Position numbers and translations under genes: made by a program
Shown: one piece after another, positions 1 to 8,829 of the stretch
Numbering within the stretch: position 1 is the stretch's first letter
Layout: each line of letters opens with the position of its first letter
The notes under the pieces: generated by a model
Databases searched by the model: none
What the model was told of the DNA's origin: nothing
What the model saw: only the letters and a program-made list of their open reading frames with translations
DNA from: Larix sibirica
Lineage: Eukaryota; Streptophyta; Pinopsida; Pinales; Pinaceae
Assembly (NCBI GenBank): GCA_004151065.3
Contig: NWUY0300046624.1
Coordinates: forward strand, 1-13,504
DNA length: 13,504 nucleotides
Reading direction: 5' to 3'

Positions 1-865
1 AGGCTTGGTTATCCAGTTTCCAAGTGGGCTCGGTGGGTTGATTTAACACATCCCAAGGTAGTTTTGGCCGAGCTTGTGGGTTTTATGCGCCCTCGGCATG
101 AATGAATCAATGCTCTCCGTTGATCTCTGTGCAGTTTACCCTGGTGTCCATAGAATAAGACTCTTAGCTGCAAGAACGGGAAGAAGCGGGTTTACAGCGC
201 AGAAGTCGCTTGGCAGCGAGTTTCCTTTTTCATGGGGTGTCGCGTGAAAGCAGCTTCTACGGGTTTGAGCTTAGAACAGAACTCTGTGGCCATTAAGATA
301 CTACCGGGAGACTCAGGGATACCAAGATGTGCGAAAACTTACTCAGGACCGAGGACATGACGACAGAACAAATTTCATGCTGCAGGCGAGGACAAAGCTT
401 TCCGGGTTTCGGTTCGCATAGGGCGACTTCGGATTCTCATTTTGGGACCAAGGACGAGACTAATCGTTCTATGCCCTCAAAATTCCTTGAAGAGTATGCA
501 AAGAACTTCCTATGGTGTAAAACAAACTCATGAAAACGAAAGGGGCAAAGAGCCTACCTGTCAGACTGGCAGGGTCCGTCGAGGGCGAACAGTTCCGAGG
601 CAGGAGATGAATTCCGCAGGCACCTGGCGAATAGAAATCCTCGCTCTTGATGAGAATGGCGAACTCTGGTCACTCGCGAATAAAAATATGTTGAAAACCC
701 CGTTGCACTTGTTTAAATAAGGGTGGCATTTATGTCACATACGTCGAAAGGTTGGCGGATTTAATTTCACGGGGCTCGAGGTTTTCTGCCATTAAAACGG
801 CACATGGCCTTATTAAAGACCCTACCAACTCCGCGTGCACAAGGATCGAGGAGATTTTTTCGCAG
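1..865. other. CpG-rich region without a convincing gene
   Basis: This stretch has clearly more CpG and GC than the LINE-derived DNA that follows. Frame 1 is open from the left edge to a TGA at 103-105 (34 codons), which could be the tail of a coding region but is short enough to be chance. The other open frames here (327-533 and 442-720) have no recognisable motif and overlap one another. A TATA-like GTTTAAATAAG lies at 710-720, about 120 bases before the GCGC repeat. The composition and the promoter-like signal would fit part of an LTR or leader of an LTR retrotransposon. I find no second LTR copy, no clear TG/CA ends and no gag or pol motif, so this stays unassigned. Confidence 0.4.
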
Positions 866-1325
866 CCAAGCGCCGAGTACGATTTAACTTTTGCGCTAAG
901 GCGGCGAGTGTGACTTTTGCGCTTTGCGCTAGGGCACATTTAAAAAATGATTTTGCGCTTCAAGCGGCGATCCTGTCATTACGGTGCGCTCCTGAAACTG
1001 CGCCAAAACTTGGGCTATCGAGAAAGACAGTGCGCAAACTTGCAAGCAAGTATAGCTCCTGCGCCGTTGGCGCCGATTCTATCGTCACGATTTGCGCTGG
1101 GAGAAATGCGCCAACTCATAATTCTTCTAAGAAAGCGAAGCGCAACTCCAAAGGGGGAGTGATAAGGGTAGGAAATGCGCCTTCGATGGCCGAGATAAGG
1201 TTACAACCTGCGCTGAGCGGCATGCGCCAAGCGGGGAACTTAGCTTTGGGAGATGCGCCAAAGCGAAAGGACTTAGGGCTAAAACTTGCGCTACAGCGGT
1301 GAGTGAAGACTAAAATCCGCGCTGA
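866..1325. repeat. Degenerate GCGC-centred tandem repeat, period about 32 bp
   Basis: By hand count GCGC starts at 870, 893, 919, 926, 955, 986, 1000, 1032, 1061, 1070, 1094, 1108, 1140, 1177, 1210, 1224, 1255, 1288 and 1319. Most consecutive steps are 29-37 bp. A step of exactly 14 bp occurs three times (986-1000, 1094-1108, 1210-1224). The commonest context is TTTGCGCT or ATGCGCC, often followed within about 10 bases by an AGCGG or GGCGA word. The rest of each unit is poorly conserved, so this is an old or fast-diverging minisatellite rather than a clean tandem array. About 40 CpG occur in 480 bp. The open frame at 835-1302 follows from the low stop content of this composition and is not called as a gene. 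Confidence 0.6.
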
Positions 1326-1480
1326 AGAAAAGAAAGATTTTTGCCTTAGAAAAAATAAATGAGAAGACTCTTTTGGAAGCAGGTGATGAAATTCTGCCAA
1401 GTTAGAGAAAGAAATAAACTCGAAAGAAAGGAAAAAAAACTTGCTACAAAAGTGTTGGAAGGAGGGGCCCCAAATCTTCA
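1326..1480. other. Purine-rich spacer
   Basis: The plus strand is rich in A and G, with runs of GAAA and GAAAGG type. It lies between the GCGC repeat and the recognisable 3' part of the minus-strand LINE. A small CCCCAAA/TTTTGGGG inverted repeat sits just beyond it at about 1470-1495. I see no coding or RNA signal. The real boundary of the LINE may fall anywhere within about 1330-1510. Confidence 0.3.
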
Positions 1481-1499
1481 AAATTTTGGGGGAGGATGT

Positions 1500-2042
1500 T
1501 GTATCAACAACAAACCCCAAATAAACAGTATGGGGAAAGATATATTGCAAGCACTTCGTTGAAACCATTGATGCATGCAGAATTCGAAAGTGTCGGCATT
1601 CCAAATCCCTATGATATGAAAACGACATGATAAAGTGTACAAGAACAATGTGAAAAAAGATGATCAACAATTTCATCTGCCTGATAGAACAATGAGCACA
1701 CCAATGGCCTGATGCCTCCCTTCAGTCTGTATAAATCACTAGTGAGGATCCGATTGTGGAGAGCCAACCAAATGAAGGAGCTGACCGGAACGCACCATCG
1801 CCAAACTAATTTATACCACCAAAATGAGGATGGAAAAGACTGGATTCTGCTATCGCATCATATGCCTCCTTTGTGGTGATATCCCCCATGCCATTGCCAA
1901 TGGACCAATGGAGTTGATACATATCTGTACAGAGTTGCACACCCGGATGTGTAAGACCCAAGACCAATGTATCCCACTCGATCCCAACTGACCCTGAAAG
2001 TCCTAAATATGAAGCGTTGAGCCATCCAGATGCATTCTCCAA
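1500..2042 (-). pseudogene. LINE-A C-terminal zinc finger (zf-RVT type)
   Basis: One minus-strand frame crosses this region with a TGA near 1857. It carries K-L-V-W-R-W then F-I-W-L-A-L-H-N-R-I-L-T-S-D near 1760, and a finger with C-S-L-F-Y-Q-A-D-E and D-H-L-F-S-H-C near 1640-1690. This matches the plant LINE zf-RVT pattern, in which a cysteine is followed by A-E-x-x-x-H-L-F-x-H-C. The first C-x2-C pair is reduced to a single Cys, because the second position reads as Phe. A stop (TAG) follows soon after the finger. The hydrophobic W-G-rich tail near 1500-1530 resembles the I-W-G-x-W-x-x-R-x motif that precedes RNase H in LINE-B, after which homology is lost. Confidence 0.7.
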
Positions 2043-2640
2043 CCCCTCTTGCCACTACCAAGCCTGGTTTAGAAAGAGTATACCACGATGATGAATTGCC
2101 TGTAGTGTAGAAATAGAAAAAGAGCAAGATTGTGTCAATCCACAAATCGGGTTCACCCCCACTCTTATTTGGAAACAATTCCCCAAAAACCAACCCAACC
2201 ACCTGTTAAGGAGTGGGAATGTCTCCCTAGCCCCACCTAGATAGGCGAGCATTTTTCCAATTTCTTATTGCTCAATCTAATCCAATCAATTACATACATG
2301 TTTCGTAAACATTTATCACGTACAATTAGTCCCCAAAGTCCAAGACTTGTCAATCCCCACTAGAGACTCTTCAAATGAAGTGCATTGTATACCTAGTAAA
2401 TATTTCACACCCCCAACCGCCACTATCCTGCGGAGAAGAAATCCTATCCCAAGCAACCAAGTGAATACCATGCCCCACAGGGGAGGCTTTCTAAATAAAG
2501 TTGAAAAAAGGTGCCTGATATGAATCAAGATGGATACGGGAACCTTGGCTATAGTAAACCAAAAAATTGTCATATTTGATAGAATATAATTGAGTAAAAT
2601 CAAGCGCCCCCCCAATGAGAGTTTCCTGAATGTCTACGAA
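2043..2640 (-). pseudogene. LINE-A thumb and connection region
   Basis: Directly after the palm, the minus strand reads S-W-... then M-G-G-R-L-I-L-L-N-Y-I-L at 2615-2580. This is the conserved LINE motif that follows the RT palm and lies in the thumb. Further on, several frames carry W-rich segments. The frame of 2202-1858 leads without frameshift into the zinc-finger region. The piece at 2055-2615 is split over at least two frames. No catalytic role is known for this part, which in the family connects the polymerase to the C-terminal RNA/DNA-binding finger. Confidence 0.65.
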
Positions 2641-2669
2641 GAAATCTTATGCTCAATATTTTTTAATAA

Positions 2670-3715
2670 CTAAACCCAGTCTGAGACCCGGTAGTCATTT
2701 GGTTTTAGGAAATAACCCAGATATATCAATCTTTTGTTGAGGTCCTTAATATCCAGATGGAAAAACTCACTGAACTGAACTAAAAAATCCTCCTCAAGAA
2801 AGAAAGAATAAACACAGGATTTAGGGAGGCTGACCACCATACCTGACGCCTCCCGAAAGGTATCCAAAATATCTTTAATAATAATCCACTCCTGTAAATT
2901 CCTGATACCAAAGAGTAGAACACCATCCACAAATAGGAGGTGGGTAATGCAATGACCCGGTGAGACCTTAATACCAGAGATCTTACGTTATGATTTAACC
3001 TGCAAAATAAGCTGACTAAGCCCTTCAATAACCAATAGAAACAATAACGAGGAAAGAGGGAAACCCTGTTGCAGTCCCTGTGACGCCTTAAAGAAAGAAG
3101 TAGGGTTCCCATTGAGGAGGACTGCAAAGTTGGCAGATGTCACACATCCCATGATCCACTGCGCCACCGAGTAGTCTAATGTCGAATTGAGAATCAAGAG
3201 TGTAAGGAAAGACCGGTCCACCATATCATACGTTTTAACTAAGTTGAGTTTGAGAACACAAGAAACGATCTTCTTAATCTTTGTCGTATGTAAGGTTTCT
3301 TATGCCACCCCAATGGCATCAAAGATCAATCGATGGTCTAAAAACCCAAAGCTTTGGAAATGCCCCTAGACAGTCATGCTTTTAACTGATTTGCAATGGT
3401 CTTAGAGATGATCTTGTAGATTATATTACAAAGTGATATCGGGAGGAAATCAACAAAGGTGGAGGGGTTTGAATTTTTTGGGATCAAGACCAAAAAGGTA
3501 GATTTAACCCCACCGGACACCCCACCAGTACAACGTACCTCCTCAACCAGTAGTACAAGTTCTGGACCTAAAAGGTAAAAAAATTGTAGAAAAAACTCAC
3601 AGGTCCAACCATCCGGCCCTAGGATCTTGCCTGATTCCTTATCCTTTAGAATACCTTCAACCTATGAAATATACACAGGACGCCCAATAACTGAACAATC
3701 CTCATCCGAAAAAAT
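2670..3715 (-). pseudogene. LINE-A reverse transcriptase domain (broken)
   Basis: This segment encodes the RNA-templated DNA polymerase core of ORF2. From the 5' side on the minus strand I see a G-P-D-G-W block near 3620, then F-L-V-L-I-P-K and D-F-L-P-I-S-L-C-N near 3430-3500, then N-I-I-Y-K-I-I-S-K. Motif A follows as L-K-L-N-L-V-K-T-Y-D, then G-L-Q-Q-G-F-P-L-S-S-L-L-F near 3050, and motif C as F-V-D-G. Motif A normally has Asp where this copy has Asn (3243-3245). Motif C is normally F-A/V-D-D, and the second Asp is Gly here (2922-2924). Two metal-binding residues are therefore missing, on top of stop codons and at least three frame changes. Activity is excluded. The family assignment is firm from motif order. 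Confidence 0.82.
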
Positions 3716-3905
3716 TCAAGGCATAACCTAAAGTACTTTGAGCTGTGATTCCAGATTAATTGTAGACAGGCATGAGAATAATTTTGAGAAAAAGTATGTA
3801 AGGGGATTGCTTCATAAAGTAAGCTATAGTGCCAAAATATATGTTCACCTTTATCCATAAATAATAATAAAAATTTGCATGACATTCCAATATATTCTTC
3901 CATTT

Positions 3906-4195
3906 ATGTTCACATAAATTATTAGTCTATGTTTAACTTAGTTTCAAAAAAATCATGAATACAAGATATTATTAAACTAAGAATATTATTAAATTGAAAA
4001 GGAGTTTATAATTGTATCATCCACAAATATTAAATAAAGCAATGTTTAATGTTATAATAAACACAATTAAATTATAATAATACATATACAACGTCTCATT
4101 TATTTATGTATTTCCACATATTTAATATAAATACGAGTACACAAAAGAAGGATAAAGTGTTAAACATTTAAAATTATTTATATATCTAAGATATG
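3906..4195. other. AT-rich spacer between the two divergent LINEs
   Basis: This sequence is extremely AT-rich, with almost no CpG and no open frame of note. A short TTTATG/CATAAA inverted repeat is present at about 3903-3918. I see no terminal repeat or coding remnant. It may include the degraded 5' portion of LINE-A beyond recognition, since an open minus-strand frame runs up to 3903. Confidence 0.4.
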
Positions 4196-4400
4196 ATGGT
4201 TAGTTCATGTAATCACGAAGTAGACGTGAGATCTCTCCCTTGAAGTAGGGGAGGTCACAAATTCAACTCTTTTCAATTCCCTCAAGATGAGGTGCTTGGA
4301 ACTTTGGCACTATCAGTTTACCCTAGGTACCATTCTCAGAATGAGTGGACAATTTTACTCCAGATCAAATTTAACAATTTTCTCTCCACAACGACATTTA
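4196..4400 (+). repeat. Possible decayed tRNA-derived SINE
   Basis: The segment GGGGAGGTCACAAATTCAAC (4248-4267) resembles the B-box region of plant tRNA-derived SINEs. The core AATTCAACTCT at 4260-4270 fits GGTTCRANTCC except for GG to AA and the last C to T, changes expected from decay of methylated cytosines. A TGGTTAGTTCATG at 4197-4209 lies about 50 bases upstream where an A box would be expected, but it is a poor match. No A or T tail and no target-site duplication were found. The call rests mainly on one box and is tentative. Confidence 0.25.
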
Positions 4401-4427
4401 AAAATCATTCTAAATAAGTAAAAGCAT

Positions 4428-5435
4428 TTGTTGCATAATAAGGTTTTTTCGGTGAAGGATTTAGGTGGTCATCCTTCTGCAATGTTGGTGGTGGCTACCG
4501 TTTCATATTCCATTGAAGTTATGGATCATATCTCATCTGCTAACGGTAAGAGTCTATCTTCCCTATTTCTTGACTATCATTATGAAATATCTGATGCAAT
4601 GTCCATAGATGGGAAATTTATAGACCCCCTTATTTCTTTGGACCGTAGCTTGTGTGTGGAACTTGATGGGATTAATTTTCTGTGGATTTTGAGTCCAGAG
4701 GGAGAGGTTGCTTCCCGGACTCTTTGGGAGAATTTAATACCCCGGTCGGATGCTTTCCCTATGTCTATGTGTGGCATTTTGGAACTCGACCAATCATCTA
4801 GCAAGCCTGGTTGGGATAGGGATTTAAGCTACCCCTTGATTTTACCCGATCTTGTGGTCGTTTATGACTCATTGATAGGTAACAAATTTTTTGACATTCG
4901 TCTTGATCTGGTGCCTATTATTAATTCATCATATGGTTTGGAAGTGATGGAGATGGAAGTTGGGTCTATTGATTCTTACCCTTTTTCCTCCCGAATATTT
5001 TTCTTATGACATGAATGGAGGAGGTATGTCTTCGACTCCATTTCCTAGGTTTTCCTCTCCTGTGACCAATTTTCCCGAGGTGTCAAAAGTCCCTATTATT
5101 TCTCATGGATGTGGTGACATTTATTTAGGTAGTTCTGGTGATTTTAAGGACAAACCTAATTTTCTGGGAACTTTTGGTGGGGATCTTGGATTTTTATCCG
5201 TGTCAGGAATATCCTAATACTTCTTCAAGACTTGAAGTCTATCTAAGGCAAATTTGGTGCCGGGGTCAGGAGGGGGTATTACCCAAGAATCCTCGATTGT
5301 TTCTTCCAGGCTTCGGGGTCGTAGATCAATCATGGCTTCTGTGTGGGAATAATCTCCCCTTGATGTTAAGGTATGGCATCAAAAAACACTTAAAGGGACT
5401 GTTAGAGAAAGTAATCCTTATATTAGGGTTTCCCC
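4428..5435 (+). pseudogene. ORF1-like segment upstream of LINE-B endonuclease
   Basis: An open frame runs from 4428 to 5009 (193 codons with a TTG as first codon; the frame is closed upstream by TAA at 4419-4421). It is continued in other frames to 5217 and 5482. In the L1 layout this position belongs to the C-terminal part of ORF1, an RNA-binding chaperone, and the interval before the endonuclease. I do not recognise a DUF4283 domain or a CCHC zinc knuckle in it. The reading is rich in Ser, Leu and Asp with few Lys or Arg, which is unusual for an RNA-binding ORF1. It may be the variable acidic tail of ORF1 with the N-terminal part missing, or unrelated sequence. Orientation and adjacency are the main support. 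Confidence 0.4.
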
Positions 5436-6112
5436 ATGATTTTGATGTCCCTGCATTGTACAAGGTTGTGGATTCCCTCTAAAAATATGGCCCTAAAAAG
5501 ATTGTTGTCTTCTAATAATCTGTCGGTGATCCTTATTCAGGAATCTCTTACCTGTGGTGACTCTATTCTGGTTGATTTAAGGAAATTACTGCTTGGTTTG
5601 GACTGTGTTTGCCTTGATTCATCTGGAAGGTCTGGGGTCCTCATCATTGGTTGGCTCTCTAGGTATTTTCTATGCACAAGCAATTGGGTTGTTATGACAG
5701 GCTTGGGCACTGTTCCCTTTTCAAGGGAATCCAGAAAGGTTTTTACTATTATCAACATCTATGGTCCTTATATCCAGAGGGTGGCACATTGGAAGAAGTT
5801 GTTTAGATTTGGACTGTTAATTGTGGACTCATTAGGCAGAAATTTGGTTGAAGCAGAGATTTGGGGTTGTAATGTTCATAATGACTCATTATCCGATTAC
5901 TTTGTTAGAAGGTTGGATGAGAACTCCCTGTTTGATATTCTTCCTATCAGATTAAGTCCTACATGGAAGAACATGAGAGCGGGATAGGGTAGGATAGCCA
6001 AAAGGTTGGATAGATTTTTAATTAATGTGGTATTTTACACTCTGCTGCTAGTATAAATTAGTGGGTAGGTGAAGGGGGGGGGGAGTTTGATCACTTCCCC
6101 ATCTTTCTGCAG
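5436..6112 (+). pseudogene. LINE-B APE-type endonuclease domain (broken)
   Basis: In the family this domain nicks target DNA to prime reverse transcription. The frame from 5436 begins with M-I-L-M-S-L and continues through P-S-K-N-M-A-L-K-R-L-L. L-I-Q-E-S-L near 5535 contains the catalytic Glu. I-N-I-Y-G-P lies near 5755, and S-P-T-W-K-N-M-R-A-G at 5957-5986 is followed, after a TAG, by R-I-A-K-R-L-D-R-F-L. The terminal E-F-D-H-F-P-I motif lies at 6086-6105, with the catalytic Asp-His at 6089-6094. The usual G-D-F/L-N block is not legible near 5835, where the reading is disturbed. A stop at about 5986, a TAA near 6054 and a frame change close to a run of ten G (6074-6083) inactivate it. Confidence 0.8.
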
Positions 6113-6780
6113 GTGATGGAGGTCCGGGAAAAACCTCCCAGCCCCTTCAAGTTCAACTCTTCTTTGATGGATGATGAAGATGATATGTTTTTGGTAAAAA
6201 GTTTGTGGACTCCTTTTAATGCCAACAATCAAGAATCAACAAGGATTCAGTTCCTGAATAATCTTAAGAAGATTAAAGCTCGTACCATCTCTTGGGTTGC
6301 TAAGAGGAGGAAGAATCGGGAAAATGAGCTCTGCAAGATTGAATCTTTGCTGGAATTCTCTCATGTTGATAACCCGAAAGGTTATTCATTCGTTAAACAT
6401 AAAAACGCATATTGTTGACCTTGAGACCATGAGAAGGAAGATTTTGAATGAGGAAGATGTATATTTGAGGTTAAAAAGTAGAGCCATATGGCTTCAGAAA
6501 GGGGATGACAACTCTAAAATTTTCCATAACTATGTCAGGCATAGAACAACACAAATTCTCTATGGCACCTTGAGGAGGATGGTGGTAATCAGGTGGATGA
6601 ATTCAAGAATCAAGCTAGGGCAGGGGTAAACCACTTCAACAACTTATTCAAGGAGGATGACAGTGCATCTATTTCCTAGATGGTAAGATTGAATGCTTTT
6701 TACCCATATTTTATTAATGAGGATCAAAACCTGTCACTAATGGAGGTTGTGTCCCTTGAGGAATTGAAGGAGGTTTTGAA
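6113..6780 (+). pseudogene. LINE-B endonuclease-RT linker
   Basis: The reading starts at 6113 and passes through a basic region (K-A-R-T-I-S-W-V-A-K-R-R-K-N-R) near 6270-6320. It shifts frame at about 6400-6418 and then contains W-L-Q-K-G-D-D-N-S-K-I-F-H near 6489-6527. The last motif is the G-D-x-N-T/S-K-F-F-H signature seen just upstream of RT in plant LINEs. Another frame change near 6545 and a TAG near 6677 follow, and the reading then runs to a V-S-L-E-E-L-K-E-V-L block near 6755. The linker has no enzymatic role of its own but fixes continuity between the endonuclease and RT. Confidence 0.7.
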
Positions 6781-7670
6781 TTCAATGTAGAAGGAGAAAA
6801 TTCCTGGGCTAGATGGATGACCTGTGGAGTTTTTTATTGGATTTATGGACCTTTTTGAGCTGGATCTTCTAGCAGTCATTGAAGAGTCAAGTATCAATGG
6901 TAGGATCTTGGATGCTTTTAATTATTCCTTTATAACTCTCATTCCTAAGAGTGATAGAGATGACAAATTGGAGGACTTCAAGCCCATTTCATTGTGCAAT
7001 TGCATATACAAATTGATTGCTAAGGTAATTGCAAGAAGAATCAGGGCATCTTGTCAAGGGAAGTTCTTCAAGAGCAATTTTATTTTTTAGAGGGTAGGAG
7101 AATTCTTGATCCAATAGGTACAACTTAGGAAGTTTTACATTCAACTAAGTTAAACAAATTTCCTGATGTCATAGTTAAGGTAGATTTGACTAAACCCTAT
7201 GATCGAGTTAACTGGATTTACTTAAGATTGGTGCTGCTCCAGGTTGGTTTCCACCTTCAGTTTGTGAATTGGATATTATCTTGTGTTCAATCAATTTCAT
7301 TTGTAGTTTTGATTATTGACTCAACTTCATCCTTCTTTAGGCCTGCAGGGGCTTGAGGCAAAGATGTCCCCTAGCTCCTCTATTGTTCATTATGGTTGTG
7401 GAGGGATTGAGTAGATCCATTAATCATGCCAAGATCAATGAGTTCCTCGGAGGGATTAGGACTAGGGGTAATGTATGTATATCTCATTTACTTTTTGTAG
7501 ATGATATTTTGCTTTTCTCTCAGGGATCCAGGAGGGATATAGCTAAGCTCAAAGCTATTTTGGTCTTATTTTTGGAAGCTTCTGGGATGCCATATAATGT
7601 TATAAAATATATAGTCTCATTCATGAACTTGGAACAAGAATTGATTGAATGGATTTGCACCTAGTTTGAC
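6781..7670 (+). pseudogene. LINE-B reverse transcriptase domain (broken, active-site Asp retained)
   Basis: After a TAG at about 6788 the reading contains I-P-G-L-D-G (a G-P-D-G variant), then F-I-T-L-I-P-K near 6930 and D-F-K-P-I-S-L-C-N-C-I-Y-K-L-I-A-K near 6975-7025. Motif A is V-K-V-D-L-T-K-P-Y-D with its Asp at 7183-7185. G-L-R-Q-R-C-P-L-A-P-L-L-F begins near 7347. Motif C is L-L-F-V-D-D-I-L-L-F with both Asp codons at 7500-7505. Unlike LINE-A, the metal-binding Asp residues of motifs A and C survive, which argues for younger age or slower decay. Stops near 6820, 7088 and 7663 and a frame change just before 7350 still make it non-functional. Confidence 0.85.
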
Positions 7671-8374
7671 TTTTCCATGGTGGACATATAAAACGACTTA
7701 AAGTATCTGGTTTTTATTTTAAAGCCCAATGATTATCATAGAAGGGACTGGGATTGGTTGATTGGTAAAATTGAGAATAGATTCCAGTTGTGGTGTATAA
7801 GTGGTTATCACGTGGTGGTAGATTAATTTTGATTAAGTTTGTGTTGGAAGCTATACCTATGTATTGGGTCTCCTTGGACTACGTTCGTCTTAGCACTTTG
7901 GAACTTATTAGGAAAATGTGCTTCAACTTTATGTGGAAAGGGATCCCATATGAGAAGTATTACCATTGGGTTGCATGGAATAAGATAAATTTTCCAAAGG
8001 ATTTAGGGGCTTGGGGATTAAAGCACCCCACTTGTTTTGCAAAGGCATTGCCTACCAAGGGGGTCTCGAGAATTCTTAAGGGGGAAGGATTGTTGGTCAA
8101 AGTTGTGAACCATAAATACATCCATCCTCTCACCACTGAGGAATGGTTCAAGTCTAGAGATAAGACTCTCAGAAATGTTTCTATAACGTGGAAGACCTTA
8201 ATCTTGGCGTTTGATGTGATTGGTGATTGGCTAATAATTTGGAGTGTTGGAAATGGCAGAAGGGTTGGGCTTGGCCATGATCCTTGGATTGGTTGTTTGG
8301 ATGCTCATATGTTACCTTTAACTATGACTGATAATCTTAGGGATCGAGGTCTTCTTTTTTATGGGACAAATTGA
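7671..8374 (+). pseudogene. LINE-B thumb and connection region
   Basis: The L-K-P-N-D-Y motif, also found in LINE-A, lies near 7723. W-L-S-R-G-G-R-L-I-L at 7802-7831 is the conserved thumb motif of LINE RTs. P-M-Y-W follows near 7856, then W-K-G near 7936, W-V-A-W near 7970, and L-G-A-W-G-L-K near 8004. The frame 7790-8374 stays open for 194 codons, the longest intact piece of the element after the endonuclease part. It carries a W-S-V-G-N-G-R-x-V-G-L-G-x-D-P-W-I-G block near 8240-8290. This W-x-V-G-N-G ... W motif is typical just before the zinc finger in plant LINEs. Confidence 0.78.
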
Positions 8375-8829
8375 GGATGTCATCAACTCCACTCCTTTGA
8401 GACAAGCTTGGCTCAATTTTGAGGTTTTGGACTTTGTGGATGAAGAAAGAATTCTTTGGGATGGGTACATAAAGGCCCCGCATGATTGTCATATCCATCT
8501 GGTGGATAAGGAAGATGCATTGATTTGGTCAAGGAATTATGTTGGTGACTTATATACTCCTTGTTTGGGTTACAAGGTCATCCATGAAGAGAAAGATCTT
8601 CCTGAGCCATCTTGGTGGACCTCTGTGCTTTGAAAATTCAAATGTCCTCTTAAGGCCAAGTTGTTTATGTGGTTGGCACTTTATAATAAGGTTCTTGTGT
8701 GGGACAATATGATTTTGAAATTTGGGCATGGCATGAGCATATGTTCGCTATGTAAAGAAAATAATGAGAATATAAACCATATTTTTATTCATTACCCTTA
8801 CATTTCTAGGACGTGGGACTATGCTTCAT
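8361..8829 (+). pseudogene. LINE-B C-terminal zinc finger (zf-RVT type)
   Basis: The frame 8361-8829 has one internal TGA at 8631-8633, which falls at a position where the family has Trp before K-F-K-C-P-L-K. F-M-W-L-A-L then appears near 8670. The finger reads C-S-L-C-K-E-N-N-E-N-I-N-H-I-F-I-H followed by Tyr, near 8742-8795. The family pattern is C-x2-C ... H-x-F-x-H-C, so the two first cysteines and the histidines are present while the last Cys has become Tyr. The frame ends at TAG 8827-8829. In intact elements this finger is thought to bind RNA or DNA during integration. Confidence 0.75.

Larger units (their letters stand above)
1480..3905 (-). mobile_element. LINE-A: degenerate L1-type non-LTR retrotransposon fragment
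   Basis: Read on the minus strand, this fragment carries in order the RT fingers and palm, the thumb with the MGGRLIL motif, and the C-terminal CCHC-like zinc finger. This is the order of plant L1 ORF2. No endonuclease is recognisable above 3720 and no RNase H below 1500, so both ends appear lost. About 2.4 kb remains of an ORF2 usually near 4 kb. The frame is broken by stops (for example near 1857 and 3390) and several frameshifts. It shares the L-K-P-N-D-Y motif after the RT with LINE-B, so the two belong to related families, but their sequences differ throughout and they are not recent copies of each other. The outer limits are approximate, because I see no poly(A) tail or target-site duplication. 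Confidence 0.8.

Noticed and set aside
327-720. Two overlapping short open frames as genes
   Set aside because: They have no motif, their frames overlap, and their length is within chance for this base composition.
1067-1075. TTGGCGCCG as an LTR-retrotransposon primer binding site
   Set aside because: It resembles the start of some Ty3-type primer sites, but it is one of many GCGC units in the periodic repeat, and no LTR end or gag follows.
835-1302. 155-codon plus-strand open frame
   Set aside because: It lies wholly within the GCGC repeat, whose composition has few stop codons, and it shows no domain or motif.
1464-1495. CCCCAAA/TTTTGGGG inverted repeat as a terminator or regulatory hairpin
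   Set aside because: The stem is short, the position is within decayed LINE or spacer DNA, and there is no gene for it to serve.
1116-1676. 186-codon minus-strand open frame as a membrane-like protein
   Set aside because: Its first part is the LINE-A zinc-finger region read in the wrong frame and its last part runs into the GCGC repeat. The hydrophobic look comes from T-rich sequence.
4196-4270. Functional tRNA gene
   Set aside because: Only a B-box-like core is present. No cloverleaf with acceptor and anticodon stems can be drawn.
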